Assembly: GCA_037074765.1 (NCBI GenBank)
Contig: JBAMDO010000578.1
Span: 186,001-250,000, forward strand
Source of the DNA: Mansonella perstans
Taxonomy: Eukaryota; Nematoda; Chromadorea; Rhabditida; Onchocercidae
Length of the DNA stretch: 64,000 nt
Reading direction: 5' to 3'
Shown here: one piece after another, positions 13,801 to 25,500 of the stretch
How positions within the stretch are numbered: the first letter of the stretch is position 1
Layout of the letters: each line of letters opens with the position of its first letter
The notes under the pieces: model-generated
What the model was told of the DNA's origin: nothing
The model's input: the letters and a program-made list of their open reading frames with translations, nothing else
Databases searched by the model: none
Position numbers and translations under genes: made by a program

Positions 13801-14163
13801 TAGCTTTGTTATCTTTCCCCATACTTTACTTTCAATGTTTATTCTGCTTTCTGGATCCGTGAAAGAAATGAATTACAGAAATTCCAATGTCATAACTATT
13901 GGTCAATTCAGCTACGAATCCAACAAGATCACACCATTTTGCTATCATCCGAACAGAATCATATAATTATCATACCTCCAAACTTCCTATTACAATAATT
14001 CTAATATCATAGCTATTCAAACCTTCTTTTTTTCGCCTTTTGGAAAATCGTCATATAAATGATAATACATGAATGGTTTCTGTACGGGCTCATCAACAGG
14101 CCCTGCAATCACATAGCGATTTCCAATGATCCCACAAACATTGTTTTCAATATTTTCAATCAT
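10882..14163 (-). CDS. TTBK/CK1-like pseudokinase
   Basis: Member of the tau-tubulin-kinase-like branch of the CK1 group, which is expanded in nematodes. Seven exons join in one frame (14163-14023, 13764-13633, 13189-13065, 12105-11911, 11773-11642, 11376-11263, 11026-10882), giving 327 residues, about one bare kinase domain. Recognisable blocks: HFPQIIQRGKIEK, RAGFVHRFVTPFNFAI (catalytic loop), MIIIDFSSALPW (magnesium loop), GSYRYSSVRAHWGREQGPSD (activation and P+1 region) and GKLPWRSLKDDED. The usual Gly-rich loop is absent; the VAIK lysine position reads AMIG (Ile53), HRD is HRF (Phe163), the catalytic-loop Lys is Thr165, and DFG is DFS (Ser190). Asn168 and Asp188 remain. It is therefore most likely catalytically dead, although uninterrupted and spliced normally, which argues against a decaying pseudogene. 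It starts about 390 bp after the collagen stop on the same strand. The junction before the last exon could be drawn differently. Confidence 0.85.
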
Positions 14164-14489
14164 CCGTCCACAATCTCTTCTTTCTTGTTACTCTAAGCTA
14201 GAGTCCTAAGGTGCTGCTTCCTGATTATTTCAATTTGAAAATATGACAAGCGATTTCTTGAATGATTTTTTAAATAATGATGATTATAATTTATGCAAAT
14301 GCTTGCTGCTTTCGGAATAACTCATTGTTAACTTTTTTTGGTGGTAAGATCAATCAACTTTTTATCAGATTTATGCAAAATATGTCGCATTGCTTGGTTT
14401 AGGAAGCATTTTGCTTATCCTTTCTTTAATACCGCCAGAAATATTCATTCCTCTTTATGGCAGTTAGCGATGGAAAATATTTTTTAAAA

Positions 14490-14495
14490 TTTATT
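14490..14495 (-). terminator. Polyadenylation signal of the collagen gene
   Basis: AATAAA on the minus strand about 60 bases past the collagen stop codon. Position fits a short 3' UTR; cleavage site not visible. Confidence 0.5.
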
Positions 14496-14552
14496 TCTCT
14501 AAACTTTAATTTGCATCGGCTGAACATTTTATAGGCAAAAAATCACAAAATA

Positions 14553-16333
14553 TCACATTTTCCGTTTTATATATCCACGCAGACCTCCTTGACGTTCCGG
14601 ACAAGGACAATACTGAAATTTTTCATTGTGTTAAGATGCATCGGTCCGGAATCTGTTCTAAACGAAAAAAACTTTGAATTACCAACAAATATAAGAATAC
14701 TCACTTCAGCATCTTTTCCTGATAGTCCCGGAGGTCCAGTCTCACCGATTGGTCCAACGGGCCCCTGTGGCCCTTCAGGTCCAGGATTTCCTGGAATTTA
14801 GAAATGACAAAAAGTTTATGCCACATTCTTCTTGGTATAATGCTTGAGTTTATTAACTAAAAATTTCTTTGGAAAAGTTTTATAAATTAACCAGGTGGTC
14901 CTGGAGGACCAGTGATACCGAACGGAGCGTTACGTCCATTAACTCCAGGCGGTCCTCTTGGCCCTCGTACTCCCGGATCACCCTTCAAACCGGGATGACC
15001 TACTGGATGCTCTGCATCTTCGCCTTTCTCACCAAGTGGCCCTACTGGTCCATCAGCACCTAAATTATTTACTGTTTTGTCTTTGATTTCATGACTCTCA
15101 TTCATACCAAATTTCCGAAACATTAATAATTCAAAACAAAATAGAATTCTTGAATTTTCCAAGAATCATTAGTGTAACAAAATTTTTAGCTTCGACAAGT
15201 AAACGAGTAGATTACCACGAGGTCCTGGTAGTCCAGGCTCTCCAGGTACACCAGGGCTTCCATTTCTTCCTGGTAAACCGGCTCGACCTCTGCTTCCACT
15301 TAGTCCACGTGCTCCGGGACGCCCTAAAGCTCCGGGCGCACCCTGAGGACCCATCGGACATCTGAAGCAACCTGTAGTAGTTTTGCTTTGTGCAATATCC
15401 GTCCCATCAAGACCTGGCTTCCCATCTTCACCTGGCATCCCATCTTCTCCTGGAAAACTAAATCAGCTACTTTTTTCTTGACCTATTAAAAATATTTGAA
15501 TTTTTTCAAGGAAAATACTGCAGTTCTTTATCAATACCTTTATGACCAGGTGATCCTTTAGGACCAGGCAGACCTGCTGGACAGTTATTTGTACGGCATT
15601 CTAAAAACAGATAAATTAACGAATTCATTAAGCAGCGACAATTTAATCTTGTAAATTAAAACAGCATCACTAAAAAAGACATTTCAAAATCTCAAAACGT
15701 GCCACACGTGGCATCATTGCTCCTGGATGGGCCATGAAAGTTGGATGGTCCAGGAAGAGGTGGTCTTGGATTTGAACTGATGTCTTCGGTTCTCAAACTT
15801 TCGTATTGATCGTGATGTGTGTCATCATAGATTCCATTTGTTGTCGTTTCGGGATGAAATGACGTTGTGGTTGAGTTATTTTTAACACCATTATCGCCTT
15901 CAATTTTATCATCATACTGTCGTCGAAATCGTTTTTTTCGGGCAAGTTGCATCATATCTTTCCATAAATCATCTGTTGTTGTCTAAAACTCAACGAATTT
16001 TTCCTTTTCTTAAAATAAATGTTCCATTGAAAAAACTAATGATCGCATTCATATTTTGCTTTCATATTAATTTTACAGAAAAATCCTTAAAATATGCTGT
16101 CGCAGAGAAATGACTTAATATCTGAGAGTAGCTCTATAAGCAATAATTTGGCCTGACCTGTTTTGAAATGTTCGACACAAAAAAAAACGTACCCTGAAAA
16201 TGCTAATTTCTGAATCCAATTGATTCCAGGTTTTTTGTACATCGCTATAAATCATCAGGATGGCAAGTAAGCATGCTATCAAGGATACACCGCTTATTGC
16301 TGATGCTAAGAACGTCACTTTATGCACTTTCAT
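14553..16333 (-). CDS. Cuticle collagen
   Basis: Nematode cuticle collagen secreted by the hypodermis. Seven exons (16333-16193, 15982-15703, 15600-15538, 15449-15216, 15059-14892, 14790-14705, 14612-14553) give 343 residues. Residues 1-47 are the collagen N-terminal domain with a membrane anchor/signal segment ([20 protein letters not shown]). A subtilisin-type cleavage site RKKRFRRQ lies at about 62-69, followed by a Thr/Asn-rich non-helical spacer. Gly-X-Y blocks follow, broken by Cys clusters ([18 protein letters not shown]), and the protein ends with the family tail [20 protein letters not shown]. Start: ATG at 16333, three bases behind a TTAACAG acceptor; an in-frame ATG further up is possible. 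Frame continuity from exon 2 to exon 3 needs a GC donor at 15702, because every nearby GT donor gives a stop or breaks Gly-X-Y. The column of col genes it belongs to cannot be decided here. Confidence 0.93.
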
Positions 16334-17919
16334 TTCTGTTAACAAGTGTGATATTATCATGGAATAAAATTGTCGCATTTATTTAACGATTAATTTATTT
16401 ATCTCCCATATTTTTTTCACAATGTTTGCAGCTTTGCCGAAACTGGAAATAATTCCCGGAAAAAATTATCGAAATTGCTGAGGATATTTGTCAGTTATAC
16501 TGGATGACAAAAGTTACGGGCCATCTGGAATTTTCCATTTTCTTATTCTGCACTCAAAAATCTTCAAGCTTTGCTCGGTCCTAATTCGAAAATAATCTTA
16601 AGAACTATCGAAGGAAAGATAATCACATTCTACAGCGACTTCAAAAATAAACGAATGAAGAACCGCATCTATTATTTACGAAAAGTTTTTTTTTTCTTTT
16701 TGTTTTGAAGGGGTGGACTTACAATAAATTTAGACCACATCTCTGAATAAACTGAAATGAATGCGTTGTCCAATTTCAAAACTTCCCCGCACATTCTCCT
16801 CACACTAGGTCATCTACATTTTATCGGAAATTAATTTTGAAACTGAGAAATCAGGACATGGCGAAGAATGGAGATTTGCGTAGAACTGAGATCTTATTCA
16901 GTGATAAAGGAATGGTTAATTTGATGTAAAGAAAAAACGACTTTTTCAGTTGTATTCAACAAAAAAAAAAAAAAAAAAATTGAAAAGTGGGCCATCAAAT
17001 CAAGAGGCAAAGTTAATCTACAGACAAAGTAAACATCACATTGTTGGACGAATTGCCCTTAATTTCTGATAATGACTGCATTCGACATAACTTTTGGCAC
17101 ATATCATTAAAATCTGCCTAGAATATTCGTCAGGACAAATTTCCCAACAACATCCCAGTATTTTAAAGCACGAAGGATTCAATTGAATTCATTAAAATAT
17201 TAAAGATATTAGTATTTACCAGATAAAGTATGACTGCATATCACTTTGTTAATGTACAGGATCAAGTCAGAGAGTTATAAAGTTGACACTTATTGTTTGA
17301 GCCAACGGCCTCGATTCAGTTCATTTTCAAGATTATATAAATTATAGGCAGTTGTGACAGGGGAAGAACACTTACACTGATCTTTCGGAATTCTCAAAAG
17401 CATGAAACTTTCTTGTCAGTGCATTTTCAATATTATTATAAGGAATCCAAAGAAGATTGTCCGCAAAGCATACAGTTTTTTGTAAACTGTAAGATAGAGT
17501 CCAGTAGCTTTTCATATCACATTTTTTGCTATGTCCAGTTATACTTCTGTTGAAATAACCAAGAATCATGTAAATATCTATTAATTATCTATCATACGTC
17601 GAATACAAACTACACAACTAATCCCAATCAAGATATACTCTTATTTGTAAAGCTTATTTTCTCATTAATTGCATTTTCACAGACTATTATGCAGTATTTT
17701 GTTATGCAGTATTCACAAAATTTAGATGTCTGCAATGCATCGAAATGAGATGCAGTCTAATAACTCTTCAAATTATTTATATTTTTTTTTTAAACTACTT
17801 TAAAAAACTATTTCCGGAAATGACCCCTTAATTTTAGTAATCGTTCCGAATTATAATGAACAAGGAAACTAGTATATGAAACAAAATAATATAAAGAATA
17901 AGCAATGAAATCACAAATT
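16334..17919. other. Intergenic stretch between collagen and NDUFA2
   Basis: About 1.6 kb holding the collagen promoter (minus) and the 3' flank of NDUFA2. There is a run of 19 A at 16961-16979 and a 65-codon minus-strand open frame at 17372-17569 without a recognised domain. No gene supported. Confidence 0.6.
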
Positions 17920-18635
17920 TCATGAAACTTTGCCAGTAACTAAATCTCTAATAATGTCCAACACTTTGTATCGTGAAATATTATCCAACGGAATACTTTT
18001 TTCAATACCGCAATTATACCTGAAATTGCATACAATAATAGCAAATCAAACGTGAGAACTTGAAAATTATTGAAATGCTATTTTAATGAATTATTAATTG
18101 CACTGATATTTTTTCCACAATTTAATAAAACGAGAATACCCAACAATATGATTAGTGATAAATGTAGCTGACAAAGTGAATTTTGTGAATCCATAAGTTT
18201 GAATCAGTGAATGGTAGCATTTTGATTTGAAACAGTGCATTATATGAAGAGCATGACAATAGCAGTAACAATAAGTAAACAAATCAAATGCTAGTATGAA
18301 AAAAATTTATATTAGCTTAAGTAATAGTAAAAATAAGAGTCTATGAGCAACTGATCTTATCAGCAGCTGATATCGAATCAGTCAATTTTCTTGTTCAAAT
18401 ATTTATCGCTTGATAGAGAAAAACTGCAAACAAACCTAGCATAAACTTTAGGTTGTACTCCACTGCATTCTCGAATCAATATAGGAAACTGTCGATTGGC
18501 TTTTTTCAAAGGTACATAATCATTTTCGATAAAATTTCTCACGCCAGCACTAGCTGCTGACGTGGGACATAAATGAATGCGTAACTCACGTAGTGCTCCT
18601 TGTCCAAGCTTTATTGTTGTTCCTGAAGAGGCCAT
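17920..18635 (-). CDS. NDUFA2: NDUFA2 (complex I subunit B8)
   Basis: Accessory subunit of mitochondrial NADH:ubiquinone oxidoreductase, with a thioredoxin-like fold on the matrix arm. Two exons, 18635-18436 and 18019-17920, splice in phase 2 to give 99 residues, equal to the human length. Conserved block [20 protein letters not shown] then [20 protein letters not shown] and [14 protein letters not shown] matches human RIHLCQRSPGSQGVRDFIE and [18 protein letters not shown]. The C-terminal part is a helix ending [14 protein letters not shown]. The start is the ATG at 18635 in the context AAAATGG. A TTTCAG acceptor ends at 18643, so the spliced leader would join directly to an out-of-frame ATG seven bases upstream of the true start. 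Transcribed divergently from the KANSL3-like gene. Confidence 0.95.
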
Positions 18636-18642
18636 TTTTCAT
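18586..18642 (-). other. Upstream ORF overlapping NDUFA2 start
   Basis: ATG at 18642-18640, immediately after the TTTCAG acceptor, opens an 18-codon frame that overlaps the NDUFA2 start in another frame and stops at 18586-18588. It is visible directly; whether it is translated is unknown. Confidence 0.4.
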
Positions 18643-19559
18643 CTGAAATAAATGCCAATAATAATCTTTTTAAATGAAAAAAATATTCGTCAAAGATTTC
18701 TTATAGATCATTCATCTATATCAACCATAGATTCCTTATCAAAAGTATGTAAGTAAAAATACGAATATAAGACATATTTGGTTAGATACGGGTAGGGAAT
18801 TCATCAGCAATACTACGACTATATCCATCAATGAGATCGCCGAATAGTAGCACAGAATTCTTCTTCATAACAATTAGATCTAGAAATTAAAAATAACTAA
18901 AATTCAAAGAGGAAGAACAATGGGAAATCCAAGATGCAAATATCGGAGGAATAGATCAGGCCTATGCCGACTCATTCAGCTAATATAAGTGTATTATCAG
19001 TAAAATGCATTTCTCGAGATATCTCGGACGTTATGGTAAGAGCAATGTATGGAAAGGATCACAAGAACAATTATATGAATACAATTTGATCTCGATATGC
19101 TGTATAGATTGCAATCTGAAAGTGTTGCTGCATTAAGCAATTTTTCATAGATTTATAGCCAATAGCAACTAATTAACATGCTAGATTTATCCATCGAATC
19201 ATTTAACAATCTAATCACTTAACAGGTAAACCAACCAGGTAAACTGAAATAGAAGACTGACCTCCCTTCCCTCGTCCTTTTTTATGTCCATCTTTTAGTA
19301 ACATAGCAGAAATTATCCCGTGGGATCCCGGGTTGCACTAAGGTCTAATCAACTGGCTGCGTCTCTAATAAGCATTCATTTAGCTACCATTTGTATCATT
19401 ATGAGATTGCAGGGGTTGGTCTTAGGTGATGGAAGGGAACTATGAAGTTATTGCAGGTTGCACGCTTATTATCTTATATTGCTTTGATGTTTTCAATTTT
19501 CTTTGTTTGTTCAATTTCATATCTCTTTGCATCCTTTCAGATCATTTCTACAACGCAGA
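18643..19559. promoter_or_regulatory. Divergent promoter region NDUFA2 / KANSL3-like
   Basis: About 0.9 kb between two starts pointing away from each other. It probably carries both promoters. A CTTTCAG acceptor ends at 19540, 20 bases before the KANSL3-like ATG, and is the likely trans-splice site. A GC-richer patch around 19316-19340 (CCCGTGGGATCCCGGG) stands out from the AT-rich background. No coding exon recognised. Confidence 0.45.
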
Positions 19560-22500
19560 ATGTCCGCAAAATCTGTGGTAAGTTAATGTCTTTCATATAT
19601 TTCTCATTTCATTGTAATTTGTTATCAAAATATTTGCAAAAAGGTTTAGGATTGGCACGTTGAGAGAGCCATTTTTTTTTCTTTCTTGTTCTCCAATTTA
19701 AACTTTTATATTATTTTAAAATAAATGATTGTAGACAATTCAGCAGAATAAATTCTCAATTAATACTACAATAATTATTCGGAAAACTAGAAATAATTTG
19801 AATCATTTAGCGAGGTCGTGGAGATAGTGAAAGAAATAAAGACGGAAATGAAATGGATGTTGAAGGTGCTTTAGCATTAGATCTGGCAGAATTGGAGGCA
19901 ATGTTGGCAATTGATAGCGAACAAGTGCGATATGACGAGCAAGTTAAGGTTGTTCTTTTCCCAATAAATACATTATTCTATTCCATTTTTTAACTCAGTA
20001 AGCAGATTAAAGGTGTTGCTTAAAATGTTAAATGAAGCTTTTGTATATATGATTATATTTTTTGAGACACTTTGAAATTTTTGTTTTTAGAAAAAAGATT
20101 TTCAAACGGGGGAATGCTGTATAGCTCGTTCTTCTGCCGAGACACATGGTAGTCAGTTTCTGATGGAATCAAATTCAGAGAAGAAAAAACGATCAATTTC
20201 ACAAAATGAAATGAAGTGTGGAATAGTTTCAAATTGCATATTAATACGAAAATTGTTTGCGCGTTTTTACAGTTGTGAAAATTAAACCGTAAAGTTGGAA
20301 AAAGAATAAGGCCTATATTCTAATGTCTTTTATACATCTCATTTGTTATTCGTTTTAGTTTCAGTTTTGTTTAGTTTTTTACAATTTTTTGATCTGTTCT
20401 AGAAAATCCCGGAGACGAAGAGATGATAAAGGTCAAGTTTCCAAGAAAACAAAATCATTGTTCTTGGCAAATGATGATAAGCTCGAAAGCGCTGATTCAC
20501 ATAGTGATGGCATTTCTGCTTCTGCATCAAAAGATAGATCTGATAACACACAATATCAGGATTCCGTGGTAAAAGTTTTCATATACTCTCGAGCAGTTTT
20601 ATATTCATCTACTAATAGAAGTGAGCAAATATAAAAAGTGAAAAATAGAAGGCTTCTACAATAAAAATTATGATAGCAGGAAGTTATTTTATACGTTTTT
20701 TTCTTTTTCAGAACTTGGACTCGCCGACGTTAACAACTTCTCCATCTAAAATTAGTCCCAAAATTGATGACAGCTCCAGTATTTTTGCTAAACCTACGCC
20801 ACCAGATGATTTGAAACACAGAAATCCTCGCATTTATTCCTACAGTCCGATTTCACGAACTCGTTTAACTGTTCCTAAACGTCAGTTTTCCCCGGAGCCT
20901 ACCAGGAAAAATCCAAAAAGTTTGTATTGTAATCCTTCTTATAATTAACTTCTGACAAAAGGAAACTTCCATAATCTTACTGGTTTGATGGAGTTTCGGT
21001 AGATTTGAGTACTAGAAGAAAATAGTTTAGCACGTTTATTTTGTTCTCATATACCATCTAGCAACATTATGATTTTTAGCGATATTGGGATAGGTAGCAA
21101 TTTCTTTATTTGGCAGCAGTTCAGCTAAAATGCTTATGAATTTGATTTTGGCAGATTTACAACATGAAGGAGGGGTTTCTTCCTTTTACGATTTATGGAA
21201 CGAAATGTTGCAATTGGTATTAGAAATAGTTTAGTTACAAGTAATTTGGGCTGATTATAGAGCTATTAATTAAAAGATTTAAGTTGTTAAACTATCAGTA
21301 CCTTTTGTAAGAGCTTATATGCTGCTCATGTCGAAATTGCTTTTTTGATATCCTGATTGTTATATTCAATTGTAAGTGAAATCTTGACTATGTCTTTAGT
21401 ATTGGTCGGCCCGAGAAGAGTAACCGAAACAGTTCACTTGTCGGATTTGACAAAGATTTTATGCAAAATGAAAGCTGAAGAATTTTCACTGCCATCAAGT
21501 TTCACCATGAAATATAGGAAGCGTTTTGCTGATGAATCTAAGTCAGAGACAGTTTCCGTGAGTTTGCAAGGTTCGGTTTTACTTTTAGACTTAGGAAGAA
21601 ATTCTTTTGAAAAAGTTTCTGTAAATCGAGAATGGAAAGATTCCGGGGTATACACTTGTATTTTATAAATTATAAAGATTTTTAACAACAGCTTTACTTT
21701 GATTCTGCTTTATTGGCTTTTCTGCACCTTTCATTCTACCCTACCTTTATCTTTCGATTCTTGAAGACCCTTTACGAAATTCAATCTTTCAGACGGCAGG
21801 AATTCAACCGATGTAAATTCGTTGCAGTTTTCTTCTGAAAGCGATGTTGAAAATGAGTCAAGAATGGAGACCTCAGTAATATATGACATTGCGAATACTG
21901 ATAATAGTGACTTTTCTGAGCACAAAGATGAGACAAGAACCTCAAAATCAACAGATGAGTCGAACCATCGTCGAGCTCGAAGGGGTGTGAATGTGAGTCC
22001 TACTGCAGGAAAAATATTTTCTACTAATTTAATTGCTGAAACACTAGTACGACATGATGTGAAGGAACAGTCGCCAACTCCATTAAACATATCAATTTCA
22101 AAGACTGCGAAAGGAAAGCCACGAAAAAAAGCAGCGCTAATCAAATTGAAGCGAGGCAAACCTCATAAGAAGTAAGAGTTCCTGTAGAGTCTCAACTTTT
22201 ATTTTTGTTAAACTTTTTGAAAATAGACATTATTGTTCACATAAATGTTCACACTTGTCACATCGAAAGATTTAAAAAATAAGTGCATAAACAAAGATTT
22301 AATGGATAATGAACCGATTGCTTATATTTATCCATTTGTATTTAAAAAGTGTTAATACGTAAAGATAATTTTATGCTTTGAAAACTTTGCTATGGGAATG
22401 TTACTTTAAAATTAATAAGCCATGTTAAAATTAATTAGCTTTTGATGTCACAAATCTTTTGAAATAGACAAATTTTTTTAACTTCATTGCGAGATTGACG

Positions 22501-25500
22501 GATGTATTTTCTACTGTCATCTGTTGCGTTTTAATTTACTGCAGTCTGTTCTCCCACTATAATAAATTTCCATTCTTGTCATAATTTATTTTTAGCTTTG
22601 CATTTCACATCGCTGATGGTGAAAATACACCAAACTCAGGTTCATCGAAGGATGTTCTCTTGACCTTATCGAAAACTTCTTTAAAAGATTCAAATAGAGA
22701 AGTAAGAATTTAAATTTTTCAGTTCTGCCATCGTTTTTTTAGGATTTGGAGTAGGAAAATTCGTATAATCGCTGACAAATTTCCACATTTTGGTTCTGGA
22801 AATGGTTGTTCAAGAATAGGCATATGTCTGTTGTAGGGCCCATCAGGATAAAATTCGCTATTACTAATGTGATATAAAATATTCTTTCTCCAAGTAAAAC
22901 GTTAGAAAATAAAAAACGAGGAATCAGCTTTACAAATGAGGTTTATCTCAGATAAATATCAGAACAAATAATTTGAAATATATTTTCTGTGCAAATTTCA
23001 GTCAATATCAAATGCGTCACAGTCATCGTATGTGCCAGATGTGTCACACTCACTGTGCTTCAGTGATGATCATGTCAATGAAACTGATGAGGTAATTTTT
23101 CGAGAGTGATGAAGTATTGTTGAAGTAGCTTTGAAAGAAAGGATCGAATAAAGCTCTGATTTTTCAGTTATTTTTACTTGGTAAAATCTTGTTTTTCTTT
23201 CAATTGTAAGAATTATTTTCGAAATGTTTTGAGTGGTATTTCAATTAAATTATTGTGAAAATTTATTGTTTCGTTCAAAATAACTTCATTTCAGCATGAG
23301 GATACCAAAGTTGAAATTCTGGATTCGGGTACGTCGGCGATATTCAATGATACAGTAGATGGGATCCAAAATAGTAGCGCCAAAAAAATGGATAACGTTT
23401 TTGGTGTTACTAAAGATGATGATTATGATGTTAGTTTTTATCTGTTTGCTTAGGAGAGCAATGTAAGAAGTGCTGAAAAGTCGCGCAGAAAACCATTTGT
23501 AGTGCTGTAATAATGTCTTATAACGAATCACAGAAAATTTATAGGATGGTGAGCGTTTACATATTGTGGAAACGGGTGACGAAGGTGATTCTTGTGATAC
23601 TGATAATCGATTTTTTGAAGTCAAGAAAGTAAGCGCCATTTTCATTGGTGAATCTTGACTGATCGGGTTTTCGCGTAACATTTTATCAAGTCATGATGCT
23701 TGTGCTAATATATTATGAAATCTATAACATTTCATGCATTCTCTTCTTTTATTGCCTTAGCTTTTTATTTTTCCTACATCATGGCTAAACATCGCGAATA
23801 AAAATTTGCGAAAGGCTGTACTTACAGTGTAGGTATATCCTTCAAGTTTGCACAGTGGCTTTTTTAGGGGAGCAAAGCTCATTCAAAGCTGCCCCCCTCC
23901 CCCTCCCCTCCCCAGTGCTAAAAAGTTCATTTACCAATATCTTGAACGCTGGCAGCGAAATCTTTAGGCATAGGTTTGGTTAGGTTGTCATCGTTAGTGG
24001 TCCTTAATCTTTTGTTGACCAGGGATCGCATGTCTAGCGCATCTCACAAGCTCTTTTAACTTTAAATGGTTATATTTTAGAAAACAAATACGGACGACAT
24101 TGTAGCAGATGTTGTTAACGAATTAATACACCAGGTGTGTGAAGCTCTTTCACTAAGTGTTAATTTGATAATGGAACCGTTACGGCGTCCAAATGCAGTA
24201 ACAGTGGAGGAATCACGTCGCGTCCCACCACTGCGCATACGTATACCTCAAAAACGCGAGCCACGTCAGCGTCGTCCGGCCCGAGTCCATGATTATTCTC
24301 CCCCGTTACCTGTTAGCAGAATACATCGTTTTGATGAAACGTTGAAGAAACGAACAACTCTGACATCCGCGGAAACCTTTAGTGATACTGCTAATGAAGC
24401 ACGACGGAAGAGGTGGATTTTTTTTGTATTTAGAAATCCGTGGACTATGTCTATAATCATCTCTGGTTTTTTAATACTGTACATATAACTTGAGTAGGTG
24501 TGCGAACGCACGGTTTTGCTGCAGGTGATTCCATTCTTTCAGAGAAAAACGTTATATTCCAATACATGATTAAATTTTGATATTAAAGTACGAAACGCGA
24601 CCTATACTACTACAGTTTGAAGGATCATTTCTAACAGTAGAATTAGAAATCACATCAATCCTTAATGCTCATGAAATCTAATTAATTATAAAAGTCTTTG
24701 CATGTATTAAACGAAATATATGGAAATGTCATTGCTATGTGCTAGTTTTTTATTTCGGATCACTTGCTAGAATCGATAATGCTGCTACTGTGTCTTTTTT
24801 GGTATTGAGAAGAGAAGGAATTTTTTGCGATTTTTTCGAAGAAAAATTTCGTTTAATATCAAAGGACTTTAGTTTTGGATTAATTTTGATTTCTGATTAT
24901 TGCTTTTATTAACTTATTGCAGATCAGCAGTGAATAAAGAAGGCCAAAGGAAACATCCACTCAGTAACAACGAAACTGATATAAATTCACGATTTCCACA
25001 AGATTCAAACCGGAAATCATTTACCTTTTCCAGTCCAAGTTCTGTATGTAACTAGCATTTCAATTCTATAATTCTAATTTTAGTGAAATTTAGGGTTTTT
25101 ACATCTATGTTTAGCGGAAAGGGAAGTAATAAAATTTTGGTTAGTAATAAGTTATTACTGATATTATGATCTTGAACAACAAAGTTTTTGCTGTTTTATA
25201 TATTTACAGTAATTTGTATTTTATTCGCAATAATTTATTATTTCCCTTTCCGGAAATCTTGGGATTTCTGACTTTTTTACAGATTCTTCCGCCGTCACCA
25301 GTACTGATGTGCAGTAGCCATGAAGAAGATGTAATAGGAACCGCGGGATTTAGTGACGTGAATTCATTGTCACTATCATTTTCGGAACCTACCCAGTCCC
25401 AGTCGGTAGGTGCCCTCTACTCTCTCGTTTTCATTTTACTTTGTTCAGCAGTAGGCTGTTCTAACTGCTCAGTGTTTTGGAAAGTTGTTAGTCAGTCTAC

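Noticed and set aside
14869..15365. Plus-strand open frames over the collagen
   Set aside because: Shadows of the GC-richer Gly-X-Y exons on the minus strand.
19310..19360. GC-rich patch resembling a tRNA T-arm
   Set aside because: No second arm or box A at a proper distance; considered a local composition fluctuation.
19442..19663. Hydrophobic 73-codon frame starting at 19442, suggesting a membrane protein
   Set aside because: An acceptor at 19540 and the ATG at 19560 in another frame lead in phase into the KANSL3-like gene; the hydrophobic part is upstream or intronic sequence.
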